A DNA stretch of 64,000 bases from Ceratodon purpureus (Eukaryota; Streptophyta; Bryopsida; Pseudoditrichales; Ditrichaceae). This document shows, one piece after another, positions 46,301 to 60,133 of the stretch. The stretch is from contig CM026422.1 of NCBI GenBank assembly GCA_014871385.1, forward strand, positions 20,946,177-21,010,176. The letters run 5' to 3'. The stretch's first letter is position 1, and each line of letters opens with the position of its first letter. The position numbers and the translations under genes are program-made. Below the pieces are notes generated by a model. The model worked only from the letters and a program-made list of their open reading frames with translations. It was not told where the DNA came from and made no database searches.

Positions 46301-49300
46301 GTTTGTCACAATAATTCAGATGTATACAAATTCAATCATAATAACATTTGTAGAGAAAAACATATTTATAAATCAATTTATGACATATCATCTAGTAAAG
46401 ATTCTAAATAAAAATAAAATCTCAAATACTTCTTTTAAAAATCCATTAAAATTACTAAGGCCTCATTTAGATCAAACATGTTGTAACATCCATGCATTCA
46501 TTTTGTAATAGAAATAACATCATGGACATAATTAGATGATAGTCTTTCAATTTTTTGGCAAGACAATTGTTGATGAATTTAAATTAACTATTTGATAAGA
46601 ATATCCAATATATGTTGAAAAACAACATATACTGCAATAGATTGTTGTATTCTTTAAGTAAAATAGAGTATCCTTTTTATGAGTAATTTCATCAAACATA
46701 ATGTATTTGCAATATCTAAATTCAAAAGATTCATTGAAAAAATATCCTTTATCAAGTTTTGAGTATTATTTTTATATAAAAGACACAAATATTTATTTAA
46801 ATGCATAATTTATCAATTAAAATAATTTAAGTAAAGCTTCTATATTAATTACTTCAAAATCAAATGTGAAAATGAAAACTTTCTTCCTTTTGAAAAGTTA
46901 GGCTATAGTTTGTGTGTGTCTATATTTAGAGGGAAAAAAATTATATTCATGTTTTTGTAGAATTTTTTTTTTTGTAAATCCTTAAAACCTTGTATAAAAC
47001 TAAAAATTCACAAAAATTTTCTTATGTATAGTAGTTATGAAGCAAAATTAATTTATTATTAAGAGAATGCAAAATATTAGAGCCAATAATATCAATGATG
47101 ATATACTTCGAATATACATTGATTCACTTGTCTTTTGATGCATGAAAATATTTTTGATGTTTTCACCTATGGTAGTCATTAAATAAACTTAGAAATTTTA
47201 AATAAAGATAAGCTGCATTTCTTTCTTAAATGTATTCTCATTTCAAAACGAACTCCTACACTATGCGGGCAATGCCAATTGACATGCAACCTCTTCACAT
47301 TCTTCTCTACGCTGGAAGCTGTATGTGTAGGACTAAAATGACTCCCAAGAACCATATGTGCAAAAATCTTATTATTTTGCACTATGCCAGTGATCGTAAA
47401 AAACTCAATTCCGATGTTCTTCTTTGGTGGCAATGACATTATAACCATAAGCAAATTCAATTAAATATGCTTCTTCTAGAATGGTATATGTTTTTAGTTA
47501 AATCATAGTAATTTTTTTTGTACATATTCTTGATAAAAATTTAGGAAATTAGAAGAGATATTTTCATTATTTTTTCTTGTAATACCAGAATTTTTTTCAT
47601 GTTTTTGAAAATCGAAATACATAAAAATAATTAATATTTTGAATAAAATATTTGTATTGATTATCCGTAAAAATACATATTCATAGCCAATTCTTAAACA
47701 AAATTAGACCTTACAAAAAAAATTCTTTTAAAACATCCATGACAATTAGAAATCATAAATACCATCAAGTACCTTACAATAATTATTTTAAAATTTTAAT
47801 ATAATAAAATCCAAATGATAATTTTAAAAAAATAAATAAACTTTTTTATTTTGAACTTTTTTCTTTTTTAAAATTTTTATTGATTTATTTTAAGATTTCT
47901 AAAAAATATTTAACGTGTTAAAAATATTTACACCTATTCAATTAAAGAACTTTTTTACAAATAAAAATGTAATTTGTAATTTTGTTATATTAAGTTTAAA
48001 TGAACTAATGTTTATCAGGTTAAATTTCGTGCTTTGATTTGTTTTCAAACAAATTTATTTGCATAATTTCTTTTTTTAAATCCATACAATACGGTACTAT
48101 AAAGAATTTAATTTCTTCATTGTAAGTTAAAATTTAATCTTCAAACCAAATTATACTCAGCTTAAATTTTTTTGTTAAGATTAACTAAATACTGAGATTT
48201 AAACATAAGCAATGTTCTCGTTCTTCCAATACCATGTCAATTTGAGCTACTCCAGTTTTTTGTTTAGAAATAAATGATTTTTGGAATTGTTTTAATTATA
48301 AACCATTATGTAATCTTTAAAATAATGTACCAATTGGTTATTGTTTCGATACTATATCATTTTGAAATTAAATAAGTAATAAACCATTTTGAATAAGTTT
48401 CAATTTAAAGTGTAGTTCATGCAAGATTTTTTACTTCAAGGTTCTGTAGATTTTGGAATTTCAACTTGTTGACAAGAATAAGTCGTTGGCTTGTGTATTC
48501 TCTTTTTGAAAATCTTAATAGAATTGCAAATGATATTTTATTACAAGTTTAAAATATTTATGTTGATATATAATTTAAATTAAAGTATGGTGATTTAATT
48601 ATCCATTTTTTATATTTGGTCATAAATTTGTTAGTATTGAATATTAGTATAATTTTCAATTTAAAATCGATTATGATCATCGTAATATTTAATGAAACTA
48701 CATTGCTTTACATTTTCAAATTTCATACACTGTGATGTTTTATCTCTTTCATGATATGTAAAACCTTTAGGAATTACAATTTAATTGCATACAATCTTTA
48801 TGGAATCAAATCAAATTGAAATTTTGATTGCCTTCAAATAAATCATTATTGGTGATGTGTTCTCTAGTTTTTCCCTATCTATTTTAGAGAAGTTCCAACT
48901 TAAAAACATTTAATAGTTTTTTGTAAACTAAAATATGATAATTTTAAAAATATTTTTCCTTTGAATATAATATGTAACTTAAATTAATTTCACTAATTAA
49001 ATAATCCAAAACTTCAAAACACATAGTTCTTATTTTTTATCATGGTTCATGATATCTAATAAAAAGTTCATAGTAAAGAATGTCAAGCAAACAATTACTT
49101 CATGAAAATAAAAAATAGCAATAAATCCAAGTCTTCTTATGGACTTCAACATTAACGTTTTGTCAATCTAGACATGATACAAACTTTATTTTTATTTTTT
49201 TAAATAATCTCATTTAAAATAATATTGTAAAATACAATATTCTAGCAAATGACTTATATTGTAACTTGGTGAAATTGATCAGTGAAATGATTATTGACCA

Positions 49301-50957
49301 AATCATTAGCTACAATGTGGCAAGTAGTTAAATTTTAATACATCTCATATTCATGCATACAACATTTTAAATTATAGGCCACATTCCCTACAGCAACTTA
49401 TTATAAAATGATATTTATGTTTTTATTGTAGAAAATAAGAAGAAATTTAATGTTTTTAATACAAAATTTATGCATACATTCTTAAGAGTATTGATTTTAT
49501 CCAAGATTGGTATATAGTTTTCCTTTGTACATATATGCACATAATCTTTATGCTTTTCATGAAAAAATCAAACACAAAACAAAATATGTTAATTCACTTC
49601 AACTTGATTGTATTTCTTTTTAGGAATAAATCTTAAATTCCAAATTCAACTATCTTGAATACATTTCCACTTGTAACTTATTTTAAATACCATGCATATG
49701 CAGATGAAACTTTTTCCACTTGGTCTTGAACCATATTGGATTAAAAAAAATCCTAACCATAAAAAGACTATTTGTTTGTTTTAATAATAAAACATTTATC
49801 TTTTGCCTTATATAATTTTTAAATCAAATGCTTTTAATGTAAGAAACTTACACTAAAAATTCAAACGAATAGATAGAATGATTTTTTCTAGCTTTCATTT
49901 CTCCATTTGATTTTTTTTAATAGAACTGTAAATAACTTTATATTGTATTTAAATTTTTTAATATTGATATAAAAGTGAGGTATAAATATGACAATATGTT
50001 AATAATAATTTTAGTGCTTTAATTAGATATTTACCACAATCAAATAATATTATTATAAAGATATTTGATTTACATATTTATTGTGTTTAAATAATAGATA
50101 AAATAACATATGATTAATTCTAATTACGTGTTTGAAATATGCAAGATTCGAATTTACTCTTGACCAGAGGATTGTATTTATACTCTGAACACATCTGAAT
50201 AAATTTTTTTTTCAGGTCACTTCATATTATACATGCACAAATATTACTTGGAATATGTAAGAACAAATGTTAATTGAATCTATTTTTTTACATTCTTTCC
50301 CAATTTGTCATGAATGCTGGTTTCTAAAACTTATGGTGATTGTGGAAAAATGACTTTATATTTTTTTAATAAGGAAAAAATGCCAAATAATCATCAGTGA
50401 AGAGGTAGTTTAAATTCATCATAACACTATATTTTAAATTAACCCTAATCAATCCATGTTTTGATTTTTTTTCTATAATAAGATGTTTTTTGTTATACAA
50501 TATGTAAGTCATTTTTGAATCATAATATCACCCGCACATGATTTTTATAAGATATATTATTATTGAACATGCATCTATTATCTAGTATCTTTTACAATAT
50601 TTATATAAAATACTATAAATTATATGAATCTTTGTTGGTTCATATATTTTTAATATAAATACCAACTTTGAGAATAAGAAATCAAAGTTTCTGATTTTTT
50701 TAACATATATCACTTTCTTTAATCATTTTATATTTTTTTTGATAAATGAGTATGTCAAAATTTGCATTCTTTGTTTCAAATCATTGAGAAGGCATCGAAA
50801 AGGGAATAAAATGGCCTTATTAAAAGTGCATTCACACGCTAAAATCCACATCAAAATGTGAATCAATGCAAGAATAAATAAGTAATTTTCTTGTAATATC
50901 ACAAGATATATTAGTTGTTATGGGGTACAATAGTTAACATGAAATTTATCAATTAAT
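43346..50957. other. AT-rich block without recognisable genes
   Basis: From about 43700 the sequence is conspicuously AT-rich and almost free of GC-rich islands. ORFs are short and low-complexity. 43860-43975 could read as a trace of a Copia polyprotein (LASETSAFTF..LKITLKEVKHV), too weak to call. No tandem array, long inverted repeat or RNA gene was seen. Confidence 0.5.
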
Positions 50958-53900
50958 CTAATCATTCTTTTGACGCTTTGGTGACGTTGGTAATGATATT
51001 TTATCTAAATCATATTTTCTTTTTTTATTACACTGGCAATTTGGTAAAGGCATAAAACCAATCATATCTTTTACATTATCAAAAATCAATAGAGATTCGA
51101 CCATCATTCGCGCTGTGCATACAAACCACATGTTAATTTCATGATGATATAGCATTTTATTTTGATATAGCATTCTATTATGATATTAAAGGTAAAAAAC
51201 AACTAAATAGAAAAATTAAAAATTAAAACCGTAAAAACATATAAGTTATATTATAAAAATTTAAACTATCGGAAACTTGCCACCAAGTACAATAGTATTG
51301 TCAGGAAACTCCAATCCATCATCAAACTTTCGCATATTTGCACAAATTCCATTATCTAACTGATTAAGCGTCATACAAAAACATTTAAAGAAGGATATTT
51401 ATGAATAAGAAAAATAAAATAAAAAATACTATTATTATCAAAGTGAAATTATTTTTACAAGAATTTTACACTACAAAAACCCTCAGTATGTTTGTATTTA
51501 CAAAACTTCAATATATGATTCTTACGAACGCATAAGTAGCCAGGTATTTTGTTGGAGATATTGTAAATAATTCTCCATTAGGAAATTCAAACTTTAAGTT
51601 GGGAAAATCAAATGTAAGCATTTCCAATATAGTTGAACTGTTTATGGAATGAACAAAAAAACATAAAAGAAATGTGAATAATATTTTATATACTGAATGT
51701 TATTGAAGTTCCTGTAAAGATGTACATCAAATAAATATCTATTTATTTACTTATGATATTTTTTTCCTGGAAATCAATTAAAATTTAACAATAATGAAAT
51801 TACATTTCATTAACAGGATCTGGAAAGTTCCAGCATTTAAAATGTTTGATGTTTTCTTCATATGTGGTGTAACCTGAATTCAATGCGCTTTCGCCAATCT
51901 AAATGTTCCAAAACAATAACATGGACGTTATGGGTTATATGAGAGAATAAATTGACAATGAATATATAATATCGCACTATGAGATGAAACCTACATTAAA
52001 CATTACAAGTTCTATAGATTGAGAAAAAGCAAATTGTTCTTACGTAATGAATAAGAGTTTCAAACAAATTGGCTTCTAAAAAGGTTAACGGAGTTCCCGT
52101 ATCAAACATCATATTAGCATTTATTGGAATGCTAATTTCATCTTCAATCCATAGTTTTGAAATTCTCAGCTCATAGGCTCTGCAAAATTGAAGCCATATA
52201 GAGTTTAATAAATTTTAAATGAAGAATACCTTATTTTTTGAATTCTAAAAGATTTGAATGATACAAACTATGATGATTTAGGCATGATAAATTTTGAAGG
52301 CAACTTCTTGGAAAGTTATGAGTACCCAAAATGTTGATTTAACAAGAAATCAATCAATCAAATGAATGTTCCTATTGTGTTGATTAATTACCAAGAACAT
52401 TATGCTTTTGTTTAAAATTTGTTACAATTGAAAGAGAAATAATTTTAATTTTTTTTAGGATTCTTTGACAAGGAAAAATTATATGGATATAATCCATAAC
52501 AAAATTAAAGACTATATAATCAATTAATTTTTTGTTGTTTGTTGAAATTTAAGATTTCATGTAGAGTATGTCATTAAATTTTGACAACACTAGATAATGC
52601 TTCTAGTGTTATACGTGGATAGATTAAGTATTTAAAAAATCAAATAAAAACTTTTCAGCAAAGCATGTATACACTTGGTTTACAAATAATCAATGTTATC
52701 TCCTATGAATTTTAAAAACTAAAAATTTAAAATTTCATGAAAACAAGTGTCTTTTAATTTAGTCATATTTAGTGAAATTCAAAATCAAATCAAATTTTAA
52801 TCAACAAACCTAATTAGTCTTCTCATACAAACGTCATAATGTGTTGGTCAATGAGCTACATACTCATCTCCAAATATGTAGTATTCCGGAATATCAACCC
52901 ATTTAATTTGACCTTTATAATCTAAATCATGAGTTCCAAAAAATAGAAATCCCACTTTTGTCTCATCCTTCTTATTAAAAAAGTCTTTAAAACAAAATCC
53001 AAAACACAGTGGAATTCCGTATTCCAACAATGAAACTTGAATACCGTGCGTAGATCTACCCAATCCCAACAATCCATCAATAGCATCTTTGTATTCACCA
53101 TTTGGATTCGAGTCTTTGAAGCTACACCTGTTATTGTTGCAAATTGATAATTGGAATTTTAATTAAAATATTAATTTTAATAAGTTGATACTGACACCAG
53201 TATTCTAACTGTTCTTCAAAATTTGATTAAATATGTAATCAAATGTTTATTGTTATCAAATATTTATTGTAATCAAATATTTCAAGCAAATTCCAATTGG
53301 AATGGATCAGATGTCTTTATATAGGTAATCACCCTAATAGTGTTGCGTCCAAATGCATCCCACTCACTCCTGTAACAATATCTGTGATTTGTGTTTCTAT
53401 GATTGATTTGACAATAACACCATCCGAATAACTATTGTCTTGATATACAATGTTGTATAAGCAAGGGCCCTCATCTTTTGTTTGCAATTGAGACAATGAC
53501 TTTGAGCGGAAGTGTTTCCCGGTTACTTTTTTACAAGATGGGTCTGTGTTGGAGACTGTTTTTTCCTGAAATTTTCAAAAAACCAAAATAAAAATAATTA
53601 AATTATGTTTGAAGGCATGCCTAGAGAAGTGATATTTAAATGCCCTTCCCATTTACAATTGTATAATTAACAGTTATGGTGTTAACTACATATTATATTT
53701 GTGACCTGGTATAATTTGTAATTACATCTGAACCATGTAAGAAAGCTTCCAGTGTCAATTTCAAGATTGTATACTTCACCATCAATGTTGAATTTTGTGT
53801 AAAGAGAAGGAGATTTTGGAGATCCAAATAGATCCCACGACGCTTTTCTTGGATTGCTAATGTGCATTCGCCTTTCATTTGCAGCCAAAGTGCTCTTTGA

Positions 53901-54212
53901 TAGTGCATTTGTATGCTTTACATAGAGCCCATGTCTACCAACAATGTTAAAATGTGAACTGTTCCATATCAACTGTATCCACCATAAAATGAACATAGTT
54001 GAAAACAATGCGCAAGGAAAATTCAGTTTATTCTGTGCATGCTTCAATAAATTTGATCCATTGATGCGCCATGTTGTTACAATTGGTCGCTGCTGGCACA
54101 CATCAACACGGATTAGTTTTTCCACAAGTCCTCTACGGAATGTGTTCTTCAATTTGTCATATTGAAATTTTAGAAAATAAAACAAGAGAATGATGTAGAA
54201 TGTGGATGTCAA
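50958..54212 (-). CDS. Nucellin/APCB-like aspartic protease (pepsin A1 family), AT-rich gene
   Basis: Exons 54212-53706, 53565-53333, 53127-52864, 52179-52044, 51898-51804 and 51637-51526 join in consistent phase. Two more follow: one starting ~51352 (LDNGICANMRKFDDG), the last ending at 50958 (LLIFDNVKDMIGFMPLPNC, then a Lys-rich tail). The 51.26/51.11 kb junction is uncertain. Expected length is about 530 residues. Both catalytic aspartates are present: IDTGSFLTWFRC (D153) and MMFDTGTPLTF (D361). Family landmarks occur in order: CLYNIVYQDNSYSDGV, LLGCSF, DGLLGLGRST, GFLFFGTHDL and ISPTKYLATYAF. A hydrophobic stretch at residues ~65-85 (FSTMFILWWIQLIW) could be a signal anchor. Codon use is extremely AT-rich, like the surrounding DNA. 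No stop or frameshift was found in the motif-bearing exons. Confidence 0.8.
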
Positions 54213-55288
54213 TAGAATTTAAAGGAAAGTTTGAAAATTATTTGTAAGGAATTGAATTGCCATGTGCAAAATCTTATTGCCAAAGGAAATCAAGTGGAAA
54301 TATATATACCTCTTCAGGTTGCGAACACAATAGACTTTGATGAGAATTTTTGTTGGAAGACCTCTTCATTTTCAACCACACCTCAATCACTTAATTGTCT
54401 TGCAAAATTGATATTCAATTCATATTATTAAATGTTAGTTTTAGATTTCATTTGACGGAGGATGTCTACTCAATATGATGTGTTTGCAAAGTGAAACCTC
54501 CAAAAGTAACAAAAGAATGATATGTTTTAGCAATATCATCACCATGGCAAAAAAATAAATTAGGAAGCTTTGTTGATTTTATCTCTATAGTAACATTAAT
54601 TTCTATTGATGTAATTTAATGAAATGACACATTACAAATTAGTAGTTGTATTCATCAAATGTTGTCATGCATGTAAACTATGGAAAATATTAAATGAAAT
54701 GATCCACACAAACACACAAAGTAGTTATATTTATTCAACGTTGTGAAGCATGTAATCTTTGGAAAGTCTTAGATGTTAGAATTTAAAGATTGGAAGGATA
54801 TCTGGAGCAATGTATTAGAACTTATTGATTGATTTGGTTATGTAATCAGGCTTTGAAATTTCAAAATTTTATTTGGAATTATTTAGATTAAAAAAGGACG
54901 TGTTTGATTTAGTTTATGATAATAGGTTCCACAAGTTAACTTTATAATGGATGAGCACATTTAGATTGTGGCATATGCAATCCATCAGACTTTATATTTA
55001 ATTTAGTCATACATCTTGTAGCTTACCTCTGATGTTCCCTCTAAATTAAAAGAATAAAAAAATTCACTGCAAGCACGGTGGAATCATTTGGATATAATAG
55101 TAAACTCTAACAAGAATGTAGAATATGGGTGGATAATACACTCAACACTAATATCCAAATCATACAATTTGGTTCAATATTTGTATTCCTTTGCATATTA
55201 CAATTGGCAGCGATTTTATTTTATTTTGTATTTTATATATATTTTTTGATTTTTAATTTTTTTTCTTCAAGTTCTCAATATATTTTAA
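54213..55288. other. No gene seen; AT-rich upstream region
   Basis: The 5' flank of the protease gene; AT-rich with no distinct repeat. Confidence 0.4.
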
Positions 55289-55290
55289 TA

Positions 55291-55526
55291 CTCCCTCCGT
55301 CTCACTAAAAGAGCATGGTTTGCTAATAATAGCATATTAATGGAAGTTCTAAATTTAGAAACAAATTTGACAAATTAGGATATAAGTTGCCAAATATAGA
55401 AACATGTTGCCAAATTTGGAAATAAGTTGGCCAAATTTAAAAATAATTTGGCCAAATTTAGAAACCACCCTTTTTTTGAGACATATTATTTTACCAAACC
55501 ATGCTCTTTTAGTGAGACGGAGGGAG
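55291..55526. mobile_element. Stowaway-type MITE (Tc1/mariner), 236 bp
   Basis: A perfect 32-bp terminal inverted repeat begins ctccctccgtctcactaaaa and continues gagcatggtttg. It is flanked by TA at 55289-55290 and 55527-55528. The CTCCCTCCGT end with a TA duplication is diagnostic of Stowaway elements. The core has short internal repeats of ttgccaaatttagaaa. Confidence 0.95.
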
Positions 55527-55528
55527 TA

Positions 55529-56450
55529 TGATATTACTATGATGTTGGGATGATACTTTGGTGATAATATGTTTGATATCTTATACTTTGGGTATAGACC
55601 TTAGTATTTCTTTGGCCATTCTTTTCTCCTATTTTCAAAAGCACTTTATACAAATTCACAACATTTTTTTTTTATCATGTAAAAATTTTTATTTTTATTT
55701 TTTATTTTATTTTTTTTGGAATATCATGTAAAAATTTGGTTATAAATAGCTGGAAATTTCACTGGCATGTATCTAATGAACCTGACTTTATTGCAATAAG
55801 TTAATGTAAGAAACATCACATCAGCTATAATAATGAAATACATGCACTACAATATTGAATAAATAGGCTGGTGACCTTCAATAAAGAGAATGCTGCGCAA
55901 TAGTGGTGTAATTGTGATGTGTACTGAAGCTTTTATGTGAATGATGTGAAGACTCCACAGAACCCTTTATTGGAATTCATGAAAATGCGGGGAACTACTG
56001 CAAGTTACTCTTTATGAGCTGTTTAAATGTGCAAGGTATTTGTCCGGGCTTCAAGACTCAGGCGATGGCCGTAAGTAGGTGTCACTGATGAGTTCCACTG
56101 CTCCTGCAAATGACTTGAGCTTTGAGACATTTTCTAGCTTAGTAGCTGGATGTGTATAATAGCTTAGTAATGTTACTTGAGTCATGTTGATTGAGAGTTG
56201 TCAGAAAATTTTCGGCCACCGCGGTGGTTTTCTCCAACCCACAACTTGAGTCGCTGTGACTTGGTTTAATTTGCTCTGAGTTTATGATGACACATAGTGG
56301 CTTGAGGTGATTGTCACACAACTTTGGATCGATGGATTAATGTGGACTCATGTTGCATACTAGCTGTCACCTCATTGAGTGCTAAAATTAAACTGCTGTG
56401 TGTGTCACACATTTTGTACTTTGTCTCCTTTTACTTGAATTATTGAATCA
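55529..56450. other. No gene seen
   Basis: Mixed AT-rich spacer; 55660-55720 is T-rich low-complexity. Confidence 0.4.
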
Positions 56451-56492
56451 AAGATGTGGGAGATGTGGGAGATGTGGGAGATGTGCGAGATG
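56451..56492 (+). repeat. 9-bp minisatellite, agatgtggg
   Basis: Four or five tandem copies of agatgtggg/agatgtgcg within otherwise non-repetitive sequence. Confidence 0.85.
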
Positions 56493-56729
56493 TGCTTATC
56501 TTGTCTTAATATATATAGGTCCTACACTCTCCATAATTTGCGCCCATATTACTCATCGTCTCTTATTCAAAATCTACTATCAAGATTTGAGTATTAAATT
56601 TGTACTCATATGACATGCTATTGAATTCTTATGTTACTTGAACTTGTTGGTTGTATGGAAAGCATGCAAAAGTGTTGCATACAAATTGGAAGGAAATCAA
56701 ATTGGATTATTAATATCATTATTACTTTG

Positions 56730-57039
56730 GGCCGGTTCAGACTATGCCCAAGTTGAAAGGACGATCGTTACTTTTCTGGACCAAACTATATCGAGAAGTT
56801 GAGCCCAATGAAAAAAAATTGGCCTCCTTACGGAAGTTTGGGTTGAACTATTGCTCAAGAGGTCATCGCCGTGGCATCATAACTTCTTAAAAGTGCTTTC
56901 ACTTAGGTTGTTTAGGAGGCAACGTCCTTGGACTTTGGCCCCTAGTGTGAAGGCGAAGTGGCCGGACTTTACGCATTTTAGCATTTTCATTGGTCCAAAC
57001 CTTCGGCTTCTCAAAGTTTGAGCATAGTCTGAACTGACC
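56730..57039. mobile_element. TIR element, ~310 bp
   Basis: Left end ggccggttcagactatgccc and right end the complement of ggtcagttcagactatgctc. The interior is non-coding. The TIR style recalls PIF/Harbinger Tourist elements, but the flanks do not give a matching TTA/TAA duplication, so the family is uncertain. Confidence 0.6.
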
Positions 57040-57780
57040 TAACCCTTAGAATGTTTTGTTTTCAAGACAATGTTGTGGTGGATTAAAAAATAAAATGTGA
57101 GAATATTGTTTGATGGGAATAAAAAAGAAACAGTTGTGAATTTTGAGTTGCATTTGACACTTCAATGTGCAAGGATTTGTTGACCAACTTTTTTTTTTAT
57201 TGGTTTCTATCTTTAAAATCAGTTTTTATTTTTGAGTAACATGAGTTTTCAAACTATTTTTTAAAACAGGAGAACTAAATGAGTATTACATTTTTTCCTT
57301 GCCAACACATGCAATTGATACTTCTCTTTATAGCTTTTTGATTTTAGCTCAACTAAATTTCATTGCAAGGAGATGTACAAAATGCACAAAAGTACATAAA
57401 CCACTTAAGGTGGTCCAAGCAATTTAAAGTAGTATGTTGATGCCATCGATGTCAAAATTGTGGAGCAATTGGTACCTCTCAAGATACCACAACAAGCATG
57501 ACACAAACACCACAAAGGTTGTGCATGTCAAATGTGATGCATCTTTGTGACAAGAGACTGTTCTAAGTGCTGAATTGTGGTCAGTAGGATTGAACAATAG
57601 ATTCAGCGGAGGTGCACAATGCACGAGATTTGTAAAGTAAGGCTGTCAATGTGAAGCACGATTTCCCATACAGACTTCTTTACTCATACAAATTTTGGTT
57701 TTGCTGGCAATGGCAGAAAGTTCCAATGCAACTTGAAAGAAATTGTAAGTTACAGCCTTGATAATTTGTTCTTTTCAGAA
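57040..57780. other. No gene seen
   Basis: AT-rich spacer between two TIR elements. Confidence 0.4.
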
Positions 57781-57789
57781 AATTAAAGA

Positions 57790-58127
57790 CCCTTGCAATA
57801 AACCTCGCCCTCGTCTTAATGACGAGGCGGGCCCTCCCCCTCCTCCTCCCCTTTCTCCTTTCCTCCCTGATCTATTTTTAGGGGCCCTGCGGCCCTTTTT
57901 TAGTAATTTTTTTTATTTTTAATGAAACGGGGGACCCCGAATTAGTCTCGGGCGACCCACTAGATTAATTTTAGTTAGTTTATATATATATATTTTTTAT
58001 TTTTTTTTAATTTTTATTTTTTTTTCTCATCAACATGCAAAATATAGGGGGCTTTTTGCCCCCTCCAATGACAGCCCTGGTTGGGGGGCCCTCGTCATTA
58101 AGACGAGGGCAAGGTTTATCGCAAGGG
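57790..58127. mobile_element. Mutator-like MITE, 338 bp, 9-bp TSD
   Basis: Terminal inverted repeats of about 37 bp (cccttgcaataaacctcgcc, then ctcgtcttaatgacgag) differ at two positions between ends. The 9-bp duplication aattaaaga lies at 57781-57789 and 58128-58136. A 9-bp duplication points to the Mutator superfamily. The core has a C-rich and a T-rich half and no gene. Confidence 0.85.
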
Positions 58128-58136
58128 AATTAAAGA

Positions 58137-58769
58137 AGGCATAGTTGAGAATGAACAGGTAGTAATCCTCATCACACCATACACAACTTAGAGCATCCCG
58201 TACAGCGACGCTAATCACACACGCCAACCGGCTTTAGCAAGCCCTTAGTAAAAACGATGGCACAGTGGGCACTCTATAAGAGCATCTCCACCGTGGGCGC
58301 CAGCGGTAGGGTGTCGAGACTGGAGGGCCACCAGGGAGGCGCAAATGGTAGGTTTGATATTGGCCACCCTCAAACTACCTCCCGGTCCTGAAGCTTACCG
58401 GGACTTCTTCATCACGCTACATTCCTAAGATTCTCGGATCCTATCAAGTCTGCACAACATCTCCACAATTCATGATGGTGAACAAGAGGAAAAAACGTGC
58501 GATTGGTGCTAAGGGGAGGGGGCCTCGTTGCTTGCGCTTAGAATGGGGTCTTAGCTGGCATGATTTGGCATGCAATGGCGTGAGTGGGTGGGGCATCCAC
58601 CCGTGACCGGGAGCTGTTTTAAGCACCGACATCGACTCCATAGGAGTCCCCGTTGGAGCCAACGAGTGGAGATGCCCTAACTCTCGCCAACCGAGCGGGC
58701 CGCACCACATACAACACGCTCTCGTCAAATTTTTGATTTATGCAAAGAGATGTACAAACCTTCGCTAAA
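58137..58769. other. No gene seen
   Basis: GC-balanced spacer; 58190-58720 carries diverged ggagatgccc/gcatctcc-type ends (58281-58290 and 58669-58677), possibly an old TIR element. Confidence 0.35.
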
Positions 58770-58779
58770 TGTGGTCAAT

Positions 58780-59095
58780 AGTGCATCCACTAGTAACCGA
58801 GGAGGTCAACCTGACATGCAGTGGGGGCCGTAACTATCTAGCGGGACTACGCACATCATGTGTGACCACTCCCCTAATGCCACGTCAGAGTTGGGGTTTG
58901 ATCCCGGGATGTCACAACGAGTGGCCATTAAGGAGAGTATACGCTACAACCAACACATTAGTATGCAAAGACCCCCTAAAGGCCATTTGGAGGGTGTGCT
59001 TGACGTGTTACAATTGGGGATGCTTTTATTCCAAGAATGGCGAGGAATTGAGCACGAGGGGCCGAGACCTTCAAAGGCTTACAAATTTTTAATTT
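58780..59095 (+). mobile_element. Possible tRNA-derived SINE
   Basis: ggtttgatccc (58895-58905) is a good box B. A weak box A-like tatctagcgggact lies about 60 bases upstream (58836). The 3' boundary is unknown. ORFs here overlap in two frames. Confidence 0.3.
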
Positions 59096-59099
59096 AATT

Positions 59100-60133
59100 T
59101 TTGAAACAAAATGTAACGTTTATCACTAAACCTAGGGTCACTTCAACCAATATGATTGTAGAAACATTGTATATTGGCCTTTCAGAATTCACGTTAGAGC
59201 CTAGATTAGTTCAAAGCAAGACACCCACCAAAGCAATAACATGGCAACACATTTTATGAATTGTAGCGCCAGGAGTTTGGATTGGATGAGAATGGTAATC
59301 CAAACTTCATCAAGAATGTGAACCGGGTTTCGATCAAATTTTTTGGGTACAAACACGCATAAGAAGACAAGAACTACAATATAGTCATTCTCTACAAGCA
59401 TTTGAATCCACAATTTATTTGGCCTTCTACATGCATTAACGCCAAAGCTATGTTAATCTAAACAAATGACTAATTTTAAGAGGCCGATTTTTTTGTAATA
59501 ATGAAATCTTTTCCAAATGTTTAATTTTAATGTAAAATCATCCATGATATTGAAAATAAGATTCCCTCTTTCGATTTACAACCTACTATTTTGTTCACTG
59601 TAAATTAGTTATTACATGAGAAGAAAGTATTGGTGGTTTTTCAGACAATCTTTTTATTAATGATAGTAAAAATTGATAGCCACCAAATTCAAAATTAAAT
59701 AGTTTTAGCCCTCTTTGATATTGAAGGAGGAGTTTGCATGAGATTCCATAAATAACAACATCTTTTATTTTTTAAGCTAAATTTATATATCTATAGATGC
59801 TTTAAATTATTCAAAATAAGCAAAGGGGCTGTTTTAATCAAAGTAGTGGTGATTTTGAAATCAACACTATTAATCACTGATTTACACATCTTTTTCAATT
59901 TTTTTATAATTTTATAAATTTTTGGCATATGGATTTTGGACTTTGGGCTTCATATTGTGACTAACCAAAAACCAAATTTGTGCGCTGCATACGTATGGTT
60001 ACTAATCTAGGAACTCATCCCATTGTTTAGATCAACCATCCACTTCTGTGAGATGGTATAACTGTAATCTTCTCCATCGTCACAAAATTGCTGGAAATGT
60101 TGCTTTTGATAGGAAGACTCAGAGTCGATATAA
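59100..60133. other. No gene seen
   Basis: AT-rich spacer. Confidence 0.4.

Noticed and set aside
58769..59097. Two overlapping ORFs of 79-107 codons
   Set aside because: They coincide with the tRNA-like SINE candidate and lack protein motifs.
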